Origin: DATCSE01 sp036568605
GTDB taxonomy: Bacteria; Pseudomonadota; Gammaproteobacteria; Burkholderiales; Burkholderiaceae_C
Length of the DNA stretch: 13,083 bases
Assembly: GCA_036568605.1 (NCBI GenBank)
Contig: DATCSE010000166.1
Coordinates: forward strand, 1-13,083
Direction: 5' to 3'
The notes beneath the pieces are model-generated. The model did not search any database and was not told the DNA's origin. It saw nothing but the letters and a program-made list of their open reading frames with translations. Shown one piece after another: positions 1-8,364 of the stretch. The translations under genes were made by a program, and so were the position numbers. Positions within the stretch are counted from its first letter, which is position 1, and each line of letters starts with the position of its first letter.

Positions 1-17
1 GAGCACAACTCGTGCTC
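1..17. repeat. 6-bp inverted repeat at the left edge
   Basis: GAGCAC (1-6) and GTGCTC (12-17) are perfect inverted repeats around a 5-base loop. It lies 53 bases before the YcsI start. It could be an operator for the operon or the end of a terminator stem from a gene to the left. It starts exactly at the window edge, so its full extent is unknown, and there is no following T-tract. Confidence 0.4.
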
Positions 18-44
18 AATCGAGTCAACCCGAGGATCAACCCG
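16..44 (+). repeat. short direct repeats in the operon leader
   Basis: TCAACCCG occurs at 25-32 and again at 37-44, and a related TCAATCG begins at 16, immediately after the inverted repeat. The spacing is 9 and 12 bases. Repeats of this kind just before a first gene can be regulator half-sites, but they are short and may be chance in this GC-rich leader. Confidence 0.3.
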
Positions 45-69
45 CACCACGCGACGCAGAAGGAAGCCG

Positions 70-855
70 ATGTCGACCGACTGGACCTCTCCCGCCGAAT
101 TCCGGCGCGCCGTGCGCGAAGGCCGCTTCACGCGCTCGACCGCCGGCGTCTGCCCCGGCTACACACAGGGCAACCTCGCGATCCTGCCGCGCGACTACGC
201 CGACGAGTTCCTGCGCTTCGCACGGCTGAACCCGAAGCCGTGTCCGGTGATCGGCATGACCGAGCCGGGCAGCAGCCGCGTGCCCGAGCTGGGCGACGTG
301 GACCTCGTCGCCGACGTTCCGGGCTACTGCATCTTCCGGGACGGCGAGCTGGTCGAGCGCGTGCCGGACCTGCGCAGCCTGTGGCGCGACGACCTGGTCG
401 GCTTCGTGATCGGCTGCTCGCTGTCGTTCGAGGAGGCGCTGCTCGACGCGGGCGTGCCCATCCGCCACATCGAGCAGGACACGACGGTGCCGATGTACGT
501 GACCGACATCCCGAACGCGCGCGCCGGCCGCTTCGGCGGCAACCTGGTCGTCAGCATGCGGCCGATGAAGGCGGCGCACGCGATCCGGGCGGTGCAGGTC
601 ACGTCGCGCTTCCCGGCTGTCCATGGCGCACCGGTGCACCTGGGCGATCCGGGCGAGATCGGCATTCGCGATCTCGATCAACCCGACTTCGGCGAACGCG
701 CTGAGGTGCGCCCCGGCGAGATCCCCGTCTTCTGGGCCTGCGGCGTGACGCCGCAGCAGGCGATCCGCGCCGCACGCCCGCCCTTTGCGATCACCCACCA
801 GCCCGGCCACATGCTCGTGACCGACATCCGCAACAGCCATCTGGCTGCGCTCTGA
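70..855 (+). CDS. YcsI / DUF1445 family putative hydro-lyase
   Basis: A 261-residue protein, the usual length for the bacterial YcsI (DUF1445) family. Family hallmarks are visible: PGYTQGNLAILP (residues 29-40), NPKPCPVIGMTEPG (54-67), GRFGGNLVVSMRP near 154-166, FWACGVTPQ near 219-227, and a C-terminal THQPGHMLVTD. There is no signal peptide, so it should be cytoplasmic. The family is annotated as putative hydro-lyase; the related animal protein is D-glutamate cyclase, and B. subtilis ycsI lies among the 5-oxoprolinase genes. The exact reaction here is unknown. The ATG at 70 is preceded by AAGGA (60-64) with good spacing. It is the first visible gene of the operon, ending 20 bases before the ABC binding-protein gene, so it probably acts on whatever the transporter imports or on a downstream product. 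Confidence 0.9.
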   Translation: MSTDWTSPAEFRRAVREGRFTRSTAGVCPGYTQGNLAILPRDYADEFLRFARLNPKPCPVIGMTEPGSSRVPELGDVDLVADVPGYCIFRDGELVERVPDLRSLWRDDLVGFVIGCSLSFEEALLDAGVPIRHIEQDTTVPMYVTDIPNARAGRFGGNLVVSMRPMKAAHAIRAVQVTSRFPAVHGAPVHLGDPGEIGIRDLDQPDFGERAEVRPGEIPVFWACGVTPQQAIRAARPPFAITHQPGHMLVTDIRNSHLAAL

Positions 856-875
856 CCCTGAACGAGGACACGACG

Positions 876-2117
876 ATGATCAACCGCAGAGACACCCTGA
901 TCGGCCTGGCCGGGCTGGCCGGCGCGCTGGCGAGCGCACGAGCGCAAGGCAACGAGGTCGTGATCGGCGCGATCTACCCGATGACCGGCCCCACCGCGCA
1001 GGTCGGCACCGACGCGAAGCACGCGTTCGACACCGCGCTGGAGGTCATCAACACCGCGACCAACCTCGACTTGCCGACCGCGAAGAACGCCGGCCTCGCG
1101 GGGCTGGGCGGCGCGAAGGTGCGCATCGTCTATGCCGACCACCAGGCCGACCCGCAGAAGGGCCGCGCCGAGGCCGAGCGGCTGATCACGCAGGAGAAGG
1201 TCGCGGCGATCGTCGGCTGCTTCCACTCGTCGGTGTCGACGACGGTCAGCGCGACCTGCGAGCGTTATGGCGTGCCGTTCGTCTGCGCCGACTCGTCGTC
1301 GCCCAGCCTGCACCGGCGCAATTTGAAGTTCTTCTTCCGCACCGCGGCGCACGACGAGATGTTCTCGGAGGCGATGTTCAACTTCCTTGATGCGCTGAAG
1401 GCCAAGGGCCAGAAGATCGCCAGCGTCGGCCTGTTCTACGAGGACACGATCTTCGGCACCGACTCGTCCAACGTGCAGCGCAAGCTTGCGCAGGAGCGCG
1501 GCTACAAGGTCGCGTGCGACATCAAGTACCGCAACAGCTCGCCGTCGCTGACCGCGGAGGTGCAGCAGATCAAGAGCGCGAACCCCGACGTGCTGATGCC
1601 CTCGAGCTACACGACCGATGCGATCCTGCTGGTCAAGACGATGGCGGAGCTCGGCTACAAGCCCAAGAGCATCATCGCGCAGGCCGCCGGCTTCGTCGAG
1701 AAGCCGACGCTGGAAGCGGTGGGCGACAGGCTCAGCGGGATGATCACGCGCGCCAGCTTCTCGGTGGACCTGGGCGAGAAGCGCGCGTCGGCGCATGCGG
1801 TCAACGAAAAGTTCAAGGCCCGCGCCGGACGCGACCTGAACGACCAGACCTCGCGCCAATTCACCGCGCTCATCGTGCTGGCCGATGCGATCGACCGCGC
1901 CCGCTCGACCGACGGCCAGAAGGTGCGCGATGCGCTGGCCGCGACCGACATCCCCGGCGACAAGACCATCATGCCGTGGGCACGCGTGAAGTTCGGCGCC
2001 GACGGCCAGAACACTTTCGCGAACCCGGTGCTGATCCAGTACGTCGGCAACCGCTTCGTCACCGTCTACCCGTTCGAGGTAGCGGCCGGCGCGGCGCAGT
2101 GGCCGATGAACGCGTGA
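876..2117 (+). CDS. ABC transporter periplasmic binding protein, HAAT/Liv type
   Basis: A 413-residue periplasmic binding protein of the Leu/Ile/Val-amide type (Peripla_BP_6). The N-terminus carries a twin arginine (NRRDTLIGL, residues 3-11), a hydrophobic stretch to about 22, and a likely cleavage after ARA (21-23); it could use Tat or Sec. The mature protein opens with the classic EVVIGAIYPMTGPTAQVG (27-44), typical of this family. The internal GCFHSSVSTTVSATCERYGVPFVCADSSSP region is the first-domain ligand cleft of urea/amide/amino-acid binders. GAGGA at 864-868 serves the ATG at 876. The next gene, livH, begins 13 bases after the stop. The substrate cannot be read from sequence; candidates are branched-chain or acidic amino acids, amides or cyclic lactams, given the YcsI neighbour. 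Confidence 0.92.
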   Translation: MINRRDTLIGLAGLAGALASARAQGNEVVIGAIYPMTGPTAQVGTDAKHAFDTALEVINTATNLDLPTAKNAGLAGLGGAKVRIVYADHQADPQKGRAEAERLITQEKVAAIVGCFHSSVSTTVSATCERYGVPFVCADSSSPSLHRRNLKFFFRTAAHDEMFSEAMFNFLDALKAKGQKIASVGLFYEDTIFGTDSSNVQRKLAQERGYKVACDIKYRNSSPSLTAEVQQIKSANPDVLMPSSYTTDAILLVKTMAELGYKPKSIIAQAAGFVEKPTLEAVGDRLSGMITRASFSVDLGEKRASAHAVNEKFKARAGRDLNDQTSRQFTALIVLADAIDRARSTDGQKVRDALAATDIPGDKTIMPWARVKFGADGQNTFANPVLIQYVGNRFVTVYPFEVAAGAAQWPMNA

Positions 2118-2130
2118 GGTCCACACACCC

Positions 2131-3008
<878 letters not shown>

Positions 3009-3009
<1 letters not shown>

Positions 3010-4064
3010 TGGAACAGACCGGCATGATGCCCACTCCTTCCGCCGCCTCGCCCGTCGCATCCAGCGGCGACGCGACGGTCGCCGCCCCGCGCAGCGCGTT
3101 CGCCAAAGCGCGCCAGCGCCAGCTGGTGCAGGGCGCGGTCGTGCTGGTGCTGACCGCGCTGCTGCCGCTGGTCGTCACCAACGCGTACCTGCGCAACGTG
3201 CTGGTGCTGACGCTGCTGTACGCGACGCTCGCGCAGAGCTGGAACATCCTCGGCGGCTACTGCGGCCAGGTGTCGCTGGGGCATGCGCTGTACTTCGGCG
3301 TCGGCGCGTATGCGGCGAGCAAGCTGTTCGTCGCCCATGGCGTCGTCGTCTGGTTCGGCATGCTGGCCGGCGGCGCGCTGGCGGCGCTGCTCGCGCTGCT
3401 CGTCGGCTATGCGTGCTTCCGGCTCAAGGGCCACTACTTCTCGATCGCGACCATCCTGTTCGCCGAGATCGGCCTGACGCTGATGCACAACTGGGAGTAC
3501 GTCGGCGCTGCGACCGGCATCCAGTGGCCGTTCGGCCCGGACAGCTGGTGGACGCTGCAGTTCGCCCGCGACAAGACGCCGTACATCTACGTCGCGCTGG
3601 GCCTCGCGAGCATCGTCTGGCTCGTGACCTGGTGGATCGAGGACTCGCGCTGGGGCTACTGGTGGCGCGCCGTGAAGGACAACCCCGACGCCGCGCAGAG
3701 CCTGGGCGTCACGGTGTTCCGCTCGAAGATGGCGGCGGCCGCGCTGTCGGCCTTCTTCACCGCGGCGGCCGGCGGCTTCTACGCGGCCTTCGTCTCGTAC
3801 GTGGACCCGGACAGCGTGATGCACTTCCGCTTCTCGCTGCTGATGGCGCTGCCGGTGGTGCTGGGCGGCATCGGCACGCTGTGGGGACCGGTGCTGGGTG
3901 CGGCGCTGCTGATCCCGCTGACCGAGTTCTCGCGCAGCTACCTGGGCGGCGGCGGCAACGGCGTCGACCTGATGATCTACGGTGCGCTGGTGATGGGCGT
4001 GGCGCTGATCAAGCCAGAAGGTCTGGTGCGGCTGTTCGCGAAGAAGCGTGGAGGTGCTCGATGA
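3009..4064 (+). CDS. livM: branched-chain amino acid type ABC permease, LivM family
   Basis: A 351-residue permease, the second membrane subunit. About 40 non-conserved residues rich in Ala, Ser, Pro and Thr precede the first membrane helix. The family core follows: LAQSWNILGGYCGQVSLGHA (74-93), FRLKGHYFSIATILFAEI (137-154), the coupling segment RAVKDNPDAAQSLGVTVFRSK (220-240), and GGIGTLWGPVLGAA (286-299). The ATG at 3009 overlaps the livH stop (TGATG); an in-frame GTG at 3006 is possible but the ATG is preferred. The stop overlaps the livG ATG by ATGA. The low-complexity N-terminal extension is longer than in E. coli-like LivM but common in GC-rich bacteria. Confidence 0.93.
4050..4055 (+). 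promoter_or_regulatory. ribosome binding site of livG
   Basis: GGAGGT lies inside the livM coding end, five bases before the ATG at 4061. It fixes the livG start although the same frame stays open upstream to 3413. Confidence 0.8.
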
Positions 4065-4789
4065 GCGCGCTGGTCGAAGTGCGGAACCTGACGCGCCGCT
4101 TCGGCGGCCTGGTCGCGAACAGCGACATCAGCATCGATATTCGGAAAGGCGAGATCCTCGGCCTGATCGGCCCGAACGGCGCCGGCAAGTCGACGCTGTT
4201 CAACCAGATCGCGGGCGCGTACCCGCCCTCCTCGGGCACGATCGCATTCGAGGGGCGCGACGTCACCGCGCTGCCGGCCACCGCGCGCTGCGCACTGGGC
4301 ATGGCGCGGACCTACCAGGTGCCGAAGTCGTTCGATTCGATGAGCGTGATCGAGAACGTGATGGTCGGCTCGTTCGTGCGCCATGCCGCGAGCGCCGCGG
4401 CGCGCCACGCGGCCGGCGAGGTGCTGGCCTTCTGCGGCCTGGAGCGCCGCGCCGACACGATGGCCGGCGAGTTGACGCCGCCCGAGAAGCGCCGGCTCGA
4501 AGTTGCCAGAGCACTCGCGACGCAACCCAAGCTGCTGCTGCTCGACGAGGTGCTGACCGGCCTGACGCCCAGCGAGGCGCGCCAGGGCGTCGAGCTGATC
4601 CGGCGCGTGCGCGATGCCGGCGTCACGGTCGTGATGGTCGAACACGTGATGGAGATCGTGATGCCGCTGGTCGACCGCGCGATCGTGCTGAACCTGGGCA
4701 GCGTGCTGGCCGAGGGCACGCCGCAGGAAGTGGTGCGCAACCCGGCGGTGATCGCCGCCTATCTCGGGGAGCGCCGCCGTGCTGCTTGA
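4061..4789 (+). CDS. livG: ABC transporter ATPase, LivG family
   Basis: A 242-residue cytoplasmic ATPase. Walker A is GPNGAGKST (37-45), the Q-loop glutamine is near 86 (TYQVPKSF), Walker B is LLLLDE (158-163), the D-loop is TGLTP (166-170) and the switch histidine is H195 (VMVEH). The ABC signature is atypical: LTPPEKRRLEVARAL (138-152), with no glycines where LSGGQ is expected. LivG-like proteins do vary here, so this need not mean inactivity, but it should weaken the ATP site that this motif completes (Walker A of LivF). The start is set by GGAGGT at 4050-4055; the ATG overlaps the livM stop. It overlaps livF by 11 bases. Confidence 0.93.
   Translation: MSALVEVRNLTRRFGGLVANSDISIDIRKGEILGLIGPNGAGKSTLFNQIAGAYPPSSGTIAFEGRDVTALPATARCALGMARTYQVPKSFDSMSVIENVMVGSFVRHAASAAARHAAGEVLAFCGLERRADTMAGELTPPEKRRLEVARALATQPKLLLLDEVLTGLTPSEARQGVELIRRVRDAGVTVVMVEHVMEIVMPLVDRAIVLNLGSVLAEGTPQEVVRNPAVIAAYLGERRRAA
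4766..4771 (+). promoter_or_regulatory. ribosome binding site of livF
   Basis: GGGGAG sits seven bases before the GTG at 4779, inside the end of livG. It supports GTG as the livF start, since no ATG fits before the Walker A region at the expected distance. Confidence 0.65.
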
Positions 4790-5486
4790 AGTCTCCGCGC
4801 TGACCACCGCATACGCCGGACTGGTCGCGATCTCGGACATCGCGATCGGCGTGAAGCCCGGCGAGATCGTCGTCGTCGCCGGCGCGAACGGGGCCGGCAA
4901 GTCGACGCTGCTGCAATCGATCGCCGGGCTGGTCAAGCCCAAGAGCGGCAGCGTGCGCTTCGACGGCGAGGCGATCGAAGGCATCGCACCGCACCGCATC
5001 GCCGAGCGCGGTCTTGCCTTCGTGCCGGAAAGCCGGCGCCTGTTCCCGCGCCTCTCGGTGGCCGACAACCTGCGGCTGGGCAGCTACCTGCACCGCAAGA
5101 AGACCGATCGCGAAGCGCCGCTCGAACAAGTGTTCGCGCTGTTCCCGCGGTTGAAGGAACGGCTGGCGCAGCGCGCCGAGACGCTGTCCGGCGGCGAGCA
5201 GCAGATGCTCGCGATCGGCCGCGCGCTGATGACGCGGCCCAAGCTCTTGATGCTCGACGAACCGTCGCAAGGCATCATGCCCAAGCTCGTCGACGAGATC
5301 TTCGAAGCGGTGCTCGCGATCCGCAAGGCCGGCGTCACGGTGCTGCTGGTCGAGCAGCGGCTGGCGGAGAGCCTGGAGATTGCCGAGCGGGCGTATGTGC
5401 TGCAGACCGGGCGGCTGGTGCTGACCGGCAGCGCGGCGGAGGTGCGTGACAACCCCGAGGTGCAGCGCGCGTATCTGGGCATGTAG
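4779..5486 (+). CDS. livF: ABC transporter ATPase, LivF family
   Basis: A 235-residue cytoplasmic ATPase, the usual LivF length. Walker A is GANGAGKST (35-43), the family's FVPESRRLFPRLSVADNL follows (81-98), the signature is canonical LSGGEQQ (136-142), and Walker B is LLMLDEPSQG (157-166). The position of the switch histidine holds Gln (VEQ, 191-193), which is normal for LivF. The GTG start at 4779 lies inside livG, so translation is coupled. LivF ends the transporter operon: no gene follows for about 100 bases and no clear terminator is visible. With LivG it should form the heterodimeric engine of the importer. Confidence 0.93.
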   Translation: MLLEVSALTTAYAGLVAISDIAIGVKPGEIVVVAGANGAGKSTLLQSIAGLVKPKSGSVRFDGEAIEGIAPHRIAERGLAFVPESRRLFPRLSVADNLRLGSYLHRKKTDREAPLEQVFALFPRLKERLAQRAETLSGGEQQMLAIGRALMTRPKLLMLDEPSQGIMPKLVDEIFEAVLAIRKAGVTVLLVEQRLAESLEIAERAYVLQTGRLVLTGSAAEVRDNPEVQRAYLGM

Positions 5487-5584
5487 GCTGGGCCCATGGT
5501 GCCACCGAGCACCCGGACAACAAGCAGGGACTGGCCGCCAGCCGTCCATACCCGCACCGCCAGCGCAGCCTCGCACGGCCTGCG

Positions 5585-6517
5585 ATGCTTGCCGCCATGC
5601 CGGAAACCTCGCTGCCGCGTCGCCGATTTCTAGCGGGCCTGGCCGTCAGTGCGGGCGTATCGGCGCTGGCTGCGCAGCCAACGAGCACGACGATGCCGAC
5701 GCGCGTCGTTCCGTCGACCCGGCAGGCCATCCCCGCCGTCGGGCTGGGAAGCTGGATCACGTTCAACGTCGGGCGCGACGAGGCGCTGCGCTTGGAGTGC
5801 ACGCGTGTTGTCCAAGCTTTTCTCGACGGCGGCGGCCGCGTGATCGATTCGTCGCCGATGTACGGCTCCTCGCAGGACGTCATCGGGCACGCGCTGCGCA
5901 CGCTGAACGCCGCCGGGCAGGTCTTTGCCGCCGACAAGGTCTGGACCGGCGACGGCACGCAGGGCGCCGCCCAGGCCGAGGCCTCGCGGCGGCTCTGGGG
6001 CGTGCCGCGGTTTGCGCTGCTGCAGGTGCACAACCTGCTGAGCTGGCAGGCGCACTTGCCCATGCTGCTGCGCCTCAAAGCCGAAGGCCGGATCGCGCAT
6101 GTCGGCATCACCACGTCGGAAGGCCGGCGGCATGCCGAATTCGAGCAGCTGATGCGCACGCAGCCGCTGGACTTCGTGCAGTTCACCTACAACCCGCTGG
6201 ACCGCGAGGCCGAGCAGCGCCTGCTGCCGCTGGCCGCGGAGCGCGGCATCGCGGTGCTGGTCAACCGCCCGTTCCGCCAGGGCGAGTTGACGCAGCGGCT
6301 CGCTCGCCAAGCGCTGCCGCCGTGGGCCGCCGAGATCGGCGCGACGAGCTGGGCGCAGGTGGTGCTGAAGTTCATCCTTGCGCAGCCTGCCGTCACCTGC
6401 GTGATCCCGGCGACGACGCAGGTCGCTCACGTGCGCGAGAACCTCGCGGCCGCGCGCGGGCCGCTGCCGGACGCCGCGCTGTGCCGGCGCATCGCCGGGC
6501 ATCTGCAGACGCTGTGA
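5585..6517 (+). CDS. aldo/keto reductase with twin-arginine signal
   Basis: A 310-residue protein with an aldo/keto reductase barrel. The catalytic tetrad is visible: D88 and Y93 in VIDSSPMYG, K118 in ADKVW, and H149 in LQVHN. Later family landmarks are FVQFTYNPLDREAEQ and the C-terminal VIPATTQVAHVRENLAAA (nicotinamide cofactor binding). The N-terminus PRRRFLAGLAVSAGVSALAA (11-30) is a good Tat signal, so the enzyme is probably folded with NAD(P)H in the cytoplasm and exported. Substrate unknown. Start: ATG 5585 or ATG 5597 (residue 5); neither has a clear ribosome site, and both leave the Tat motif intact. The DUF6064-like gene follows after five bases. Confidence 0.88.
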   Translation: MLAAMPETSLPRRRFLAGLAVSAGVSALAAQPTSTTMPTRVVPSTRQAIPAVGLGSWITFNVGRDEALRLECTRVVQAFLDGGGRVIDSSPMYGSSQDVIGHALRTLNAAGQVFAADKVWTGDGTQGAAQAEASRRLWGVPRFALLQVHNLLSWQAHLPMLLRLKAEGRIAHVGITTSEGRRHAEFEQLMRTQPLDFVQFTYNPLDREAEQRLLPLAAERGIAVLVNRPFRQGELTQRLARQALPPWAAEIGATSWAQVVLKFILAQPAVTCVIPATTQVAHVRENLAAARGPLPDAALCRRIAGHLQTL

Positions 6518-6522
6518 GAGCG

Positions 6523-7206
6523 ATGCCCGAGTGGTGGACCTACGGCCTCGGCGATGCGCAGATCTTCTCGGCGCGGGCCTACGACCGCCTGGTCGAGCGC
6601 TGCATGCGCGAGGCCTGGCCGGCACAGATCGTCGCGGCGGCGCTGGGCGTGCTGGTGCTGTTGCTGCTGTGGCGGCGGCCTGTCCTCGGCGCGCGAGCGT
6701 TGGCCGCCGCCGCGGCCCTGAGTTGCGGGTCCGTCGCGGCATGGTGGCTGCCGCACTGCTATGCCGAACTCCACTGGGCCGCGGGGTGGATGAGCGCTGC
6801 CTTCGCGCTGCAGGCGTTGCTGCTCGCCGCGGCCGCCTGCGTGCCGGGCGCGTTGTTGCGTGCCGCCTCGCCTCGCGCACGCGGCTGCGCGATCGCGCTG
6901 TTCGCATCGGCGCTGATCCTGCTGCCCTGGCTGTCGATACCGGCCGGCGGCAGCGGCTGGCGCGCCGAGACGATCGGCCTGATGCCCGCGCCGGGCATCG
7001 CGGCAGCGCTGGCGGTCGTACCGCTGAGCGCGCCGCGCTGGCGGCTGCTGTTGCTGCCGATGCCGCTCGCCGGCACCGCGCTCGAGGCGGTGACGCTGGC
7101 CTCGATCGGTCGTGCTCAATGGATGGTGCTGCCATTGCACGTTCTCGTGCTGGCCGCGATGCTGCTGGCCTTGCGACGCAACCGCGAACGGCGGCTGCCG
7201 GCGTGA
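6523..7206 (+). CDS. DUF6064-like small integral membrane protein
   Basis: A 227-residue hydrophobic protein with about six to seven membrane segments (roughly 33-50, 58-76, 88-113, 121-139, 157-169, 174-193, 199-217). The start PEWWTYGLGDAQIFSARAYDRLVE and the later IGLMPAPGIAAALAVV (151-166), followed by WRLLLLPMPLAGTALEAVTLASIG, match what I recall of DUF6064 proteins, sometimes called MFS permeases without evidence. Function unknown. The frame stays open far upstream (to 5446) but overlaps the reductase, so the ATG at 6523, five bases after the reductase stop, is the sensible start; its ribosome site is weak (GAGAG), suggesting coupling. It ends in the hairpin shared with the convergent acyltransferase. 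Confidence 0.7.
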   Translation: MPEWWTYGLGDAQIFSARAYDRLVERCMREAWPAQIVAAALGVLVLLLLWRRPVLGARALAAAAALSCGSVAAWWLPHCYAELHWAAGWMSAAFALQALLLAAAACVPGALLRAASPRARGCAIALFASALILLPWLSIPAGGSGWRAETIGLMPAPGIAAALAVVPLSAPRWRLLLLPMPLAGTALEAVTLASIGRAQWMVLPLHVLVLAAMLLALRRNRERRLPA

Positions 7207-7224
7207 CGCGAGGTTCGCGTCGCG
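7202..7224. terminator. hairpin between convergent genes, spanning both stop codons
   Basis: Bases 7202-7211 pair with 7215-7224 around a GGT loop; the inner seven pairs (GACGCGA/TCGCGTC) are perfect, then one T-G wobble and two more pairs. An alternative fold pairs TGACGCGA (7204-7211) with TCGCGTCA (7220-7227), placing both genes' TGA stops symmetrically. No T-tract follows on either strand, so factor-independent termination is uncertain; it may act as a bidirectional barrier or RNA 3'-end stabiliser. Confidence 0.5.
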
Positions 7225-8364
7225 TCACATCGCCGCAGCCTGGGGCTGACGAGCAGCCCGCATGCGGTCGAGCCGATCGCGCCACGCGAGGCACGGCCGC
7301 TCGACCAGGTAGTGCAGCCCGGCCCCGAGAAGCAGCACCGCCGCCGCATAGGCCCCGAACAGCAGCCAGCCATGTTGTTCGATGGCCGGCGCGAGCGTGA
7401 CGTACACGACGTGCATCGCGATCTTGTGGCTCAGGTACAGGCTGTAGGAGATCGCCGCGATCCAGGCCGCACCGGGCAGTTCCCAACGGCCGAGCAGGCT
7501 GCGGCGATCGCCGGCCGCCATCACGAGCAGCCCGAATCCGAACGACAGCAGCGGCCAGCCCAGCATGTTCGCCGCCAGGCCCGTGCGCTCGCGGAACAGC
7601 CAGAACGCGAGGCACAGCACGGCCAATCCGCCGAGCAGCAGCAAGTTGGAGCGAGACTGCAGCCGCTCCCACAGCGCTGGGCGATAGACCCGCAGGGTCG
7701 CCAGCACCACGCCGGCCAGCAGACCGTCCAGGCGCATCCAGGTCGGGTAGTAGATGTCCTCGATGTACCAGTTGCGCGGCGGGGCTACCGCTGCGTCGTG
7801 CAGCCAGACGCCGGTGCGCAGCGCGATCCCCAGCACGACCACGCCGGCGCAGATGCCGACGAACCTGGCCGCGGACGGCCGGCGCACCAGCCCCCACGCG
7901 AGCAGCGGGAACACGAGATAGAAGTGCTCCTCCACGCACAACGACCAGGCATGCGAGAACGCCTGATCCCGGCCGTAGTCGATCAGCAGGTTCACGGTGA
8001 AGGTTGCGAACTGCCACCACGGCGAAAGCCCCGGCGCCTCGCGCAACGCGGGGCAGCCCACGTACAGCGCCAGCACCGCCGCGAACGCGGGCAGGATGCG
8101 CCAGGCGCGCCGCCGGTAGAACGCAGCGAACGACAGGCCCTCGCCGCGCTGCAGCGGCCGCAGCACCTGCGTGCCGATCAGGAACCCGCTGAGCACGAAG
8201 AAGATGTCGACGCCGGCCCAGCCGAAGCGCGACAGCCACTCGTAGCCCGCGCCCAGTCCGCCGACCAGGAACGAGTGGAACAGCATCACCCAGACGACGG
8301 CGATGGCGCGCAGCAGGTCCAGTCCGGGGAGGCGATGCATGCCGGCGTTTCCAGTCGCCGTCAT
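7225..8364 (-). CDS. acyltransferase 3 family membrane protein (OafA/YrhL-like)
   Basis: A 379-residue integral membrane acyltransferase, usual length for the family. The N-terminal RAIAVVWVMLFH (19-30) gives the conserved Arg-x10-His motif with catalytic H30, followed by WAGVDIFFVLSGFLIG (49-64) and FYRRRAWRILP (82-92). WSLCVEEHFYLVFPLL (140-155) is the second hallmark. About ten membrane helices follow. Such proteins O-acylate sugars of lipopolysaccharide, capsule, peptidoglycan or small molecules at the inner membrane; the target here is unknown. ATG 8364 overlaps the stop of the DJ-1/PfpI gene (ATGA), so they are probably one operon; an internal ATG at 8340 (MHRLPGLDLLRA) is an alternative start. 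Confidence 0.9.
   Translation of the reverse strand: MTATGNAGMHRLPGLDLLRAIAVVWVMLFHSFLVGGLGAGYEWLSRFGWAGVDIFFVLSGFLIGTQVLRPLQRGEGLSFAAFYRRRAWRILPAFAAVLALYVGCPALREAPGLSPWWQFATFTVNLLIDYGRDQAFSHAWSLCVEEHFYLVFPLLAWGLVRRPSAARFVGICAGVVVLGIALRTGVWLHDAAVAPPRNWYIEDIYYPTWMRLDGLLAGVVLATLRVYRPALWERLQSRSNLLLLGGLAVLCLAFWLFRERTGLAANMLGWPLLSFGFGLLVMAAGDRRSLLGRWELPGAAWIAAISYSLYLSHKIAMHVVYVTLAPAIEQHGWLLFGAYAAAVLLLGAGLHYLVERPCLAWRDRLDRMRAARQPQAAAM

Noticed and set aside
3413..4060. N-terminal extension of livG by about 216 residues
   Set aside because: The extension is the out-of-frame translation of livM; the family start and a GGAGGT site are at 4050-4063.
5489..5496. TGGGCCCA palindrome after livF as a terminator
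   Set aside because: Eight bases, no loop, no T-tract; expected by chance in GC-rich DNA. No better terminator was found in 5487-5584.
5446..6522. N-terminal extension of the DUF6064-like protein
   Set aside because: It is the shadow of the reductase gene; the family N-terminus (PEWWTY) begins right after ATG 6523.
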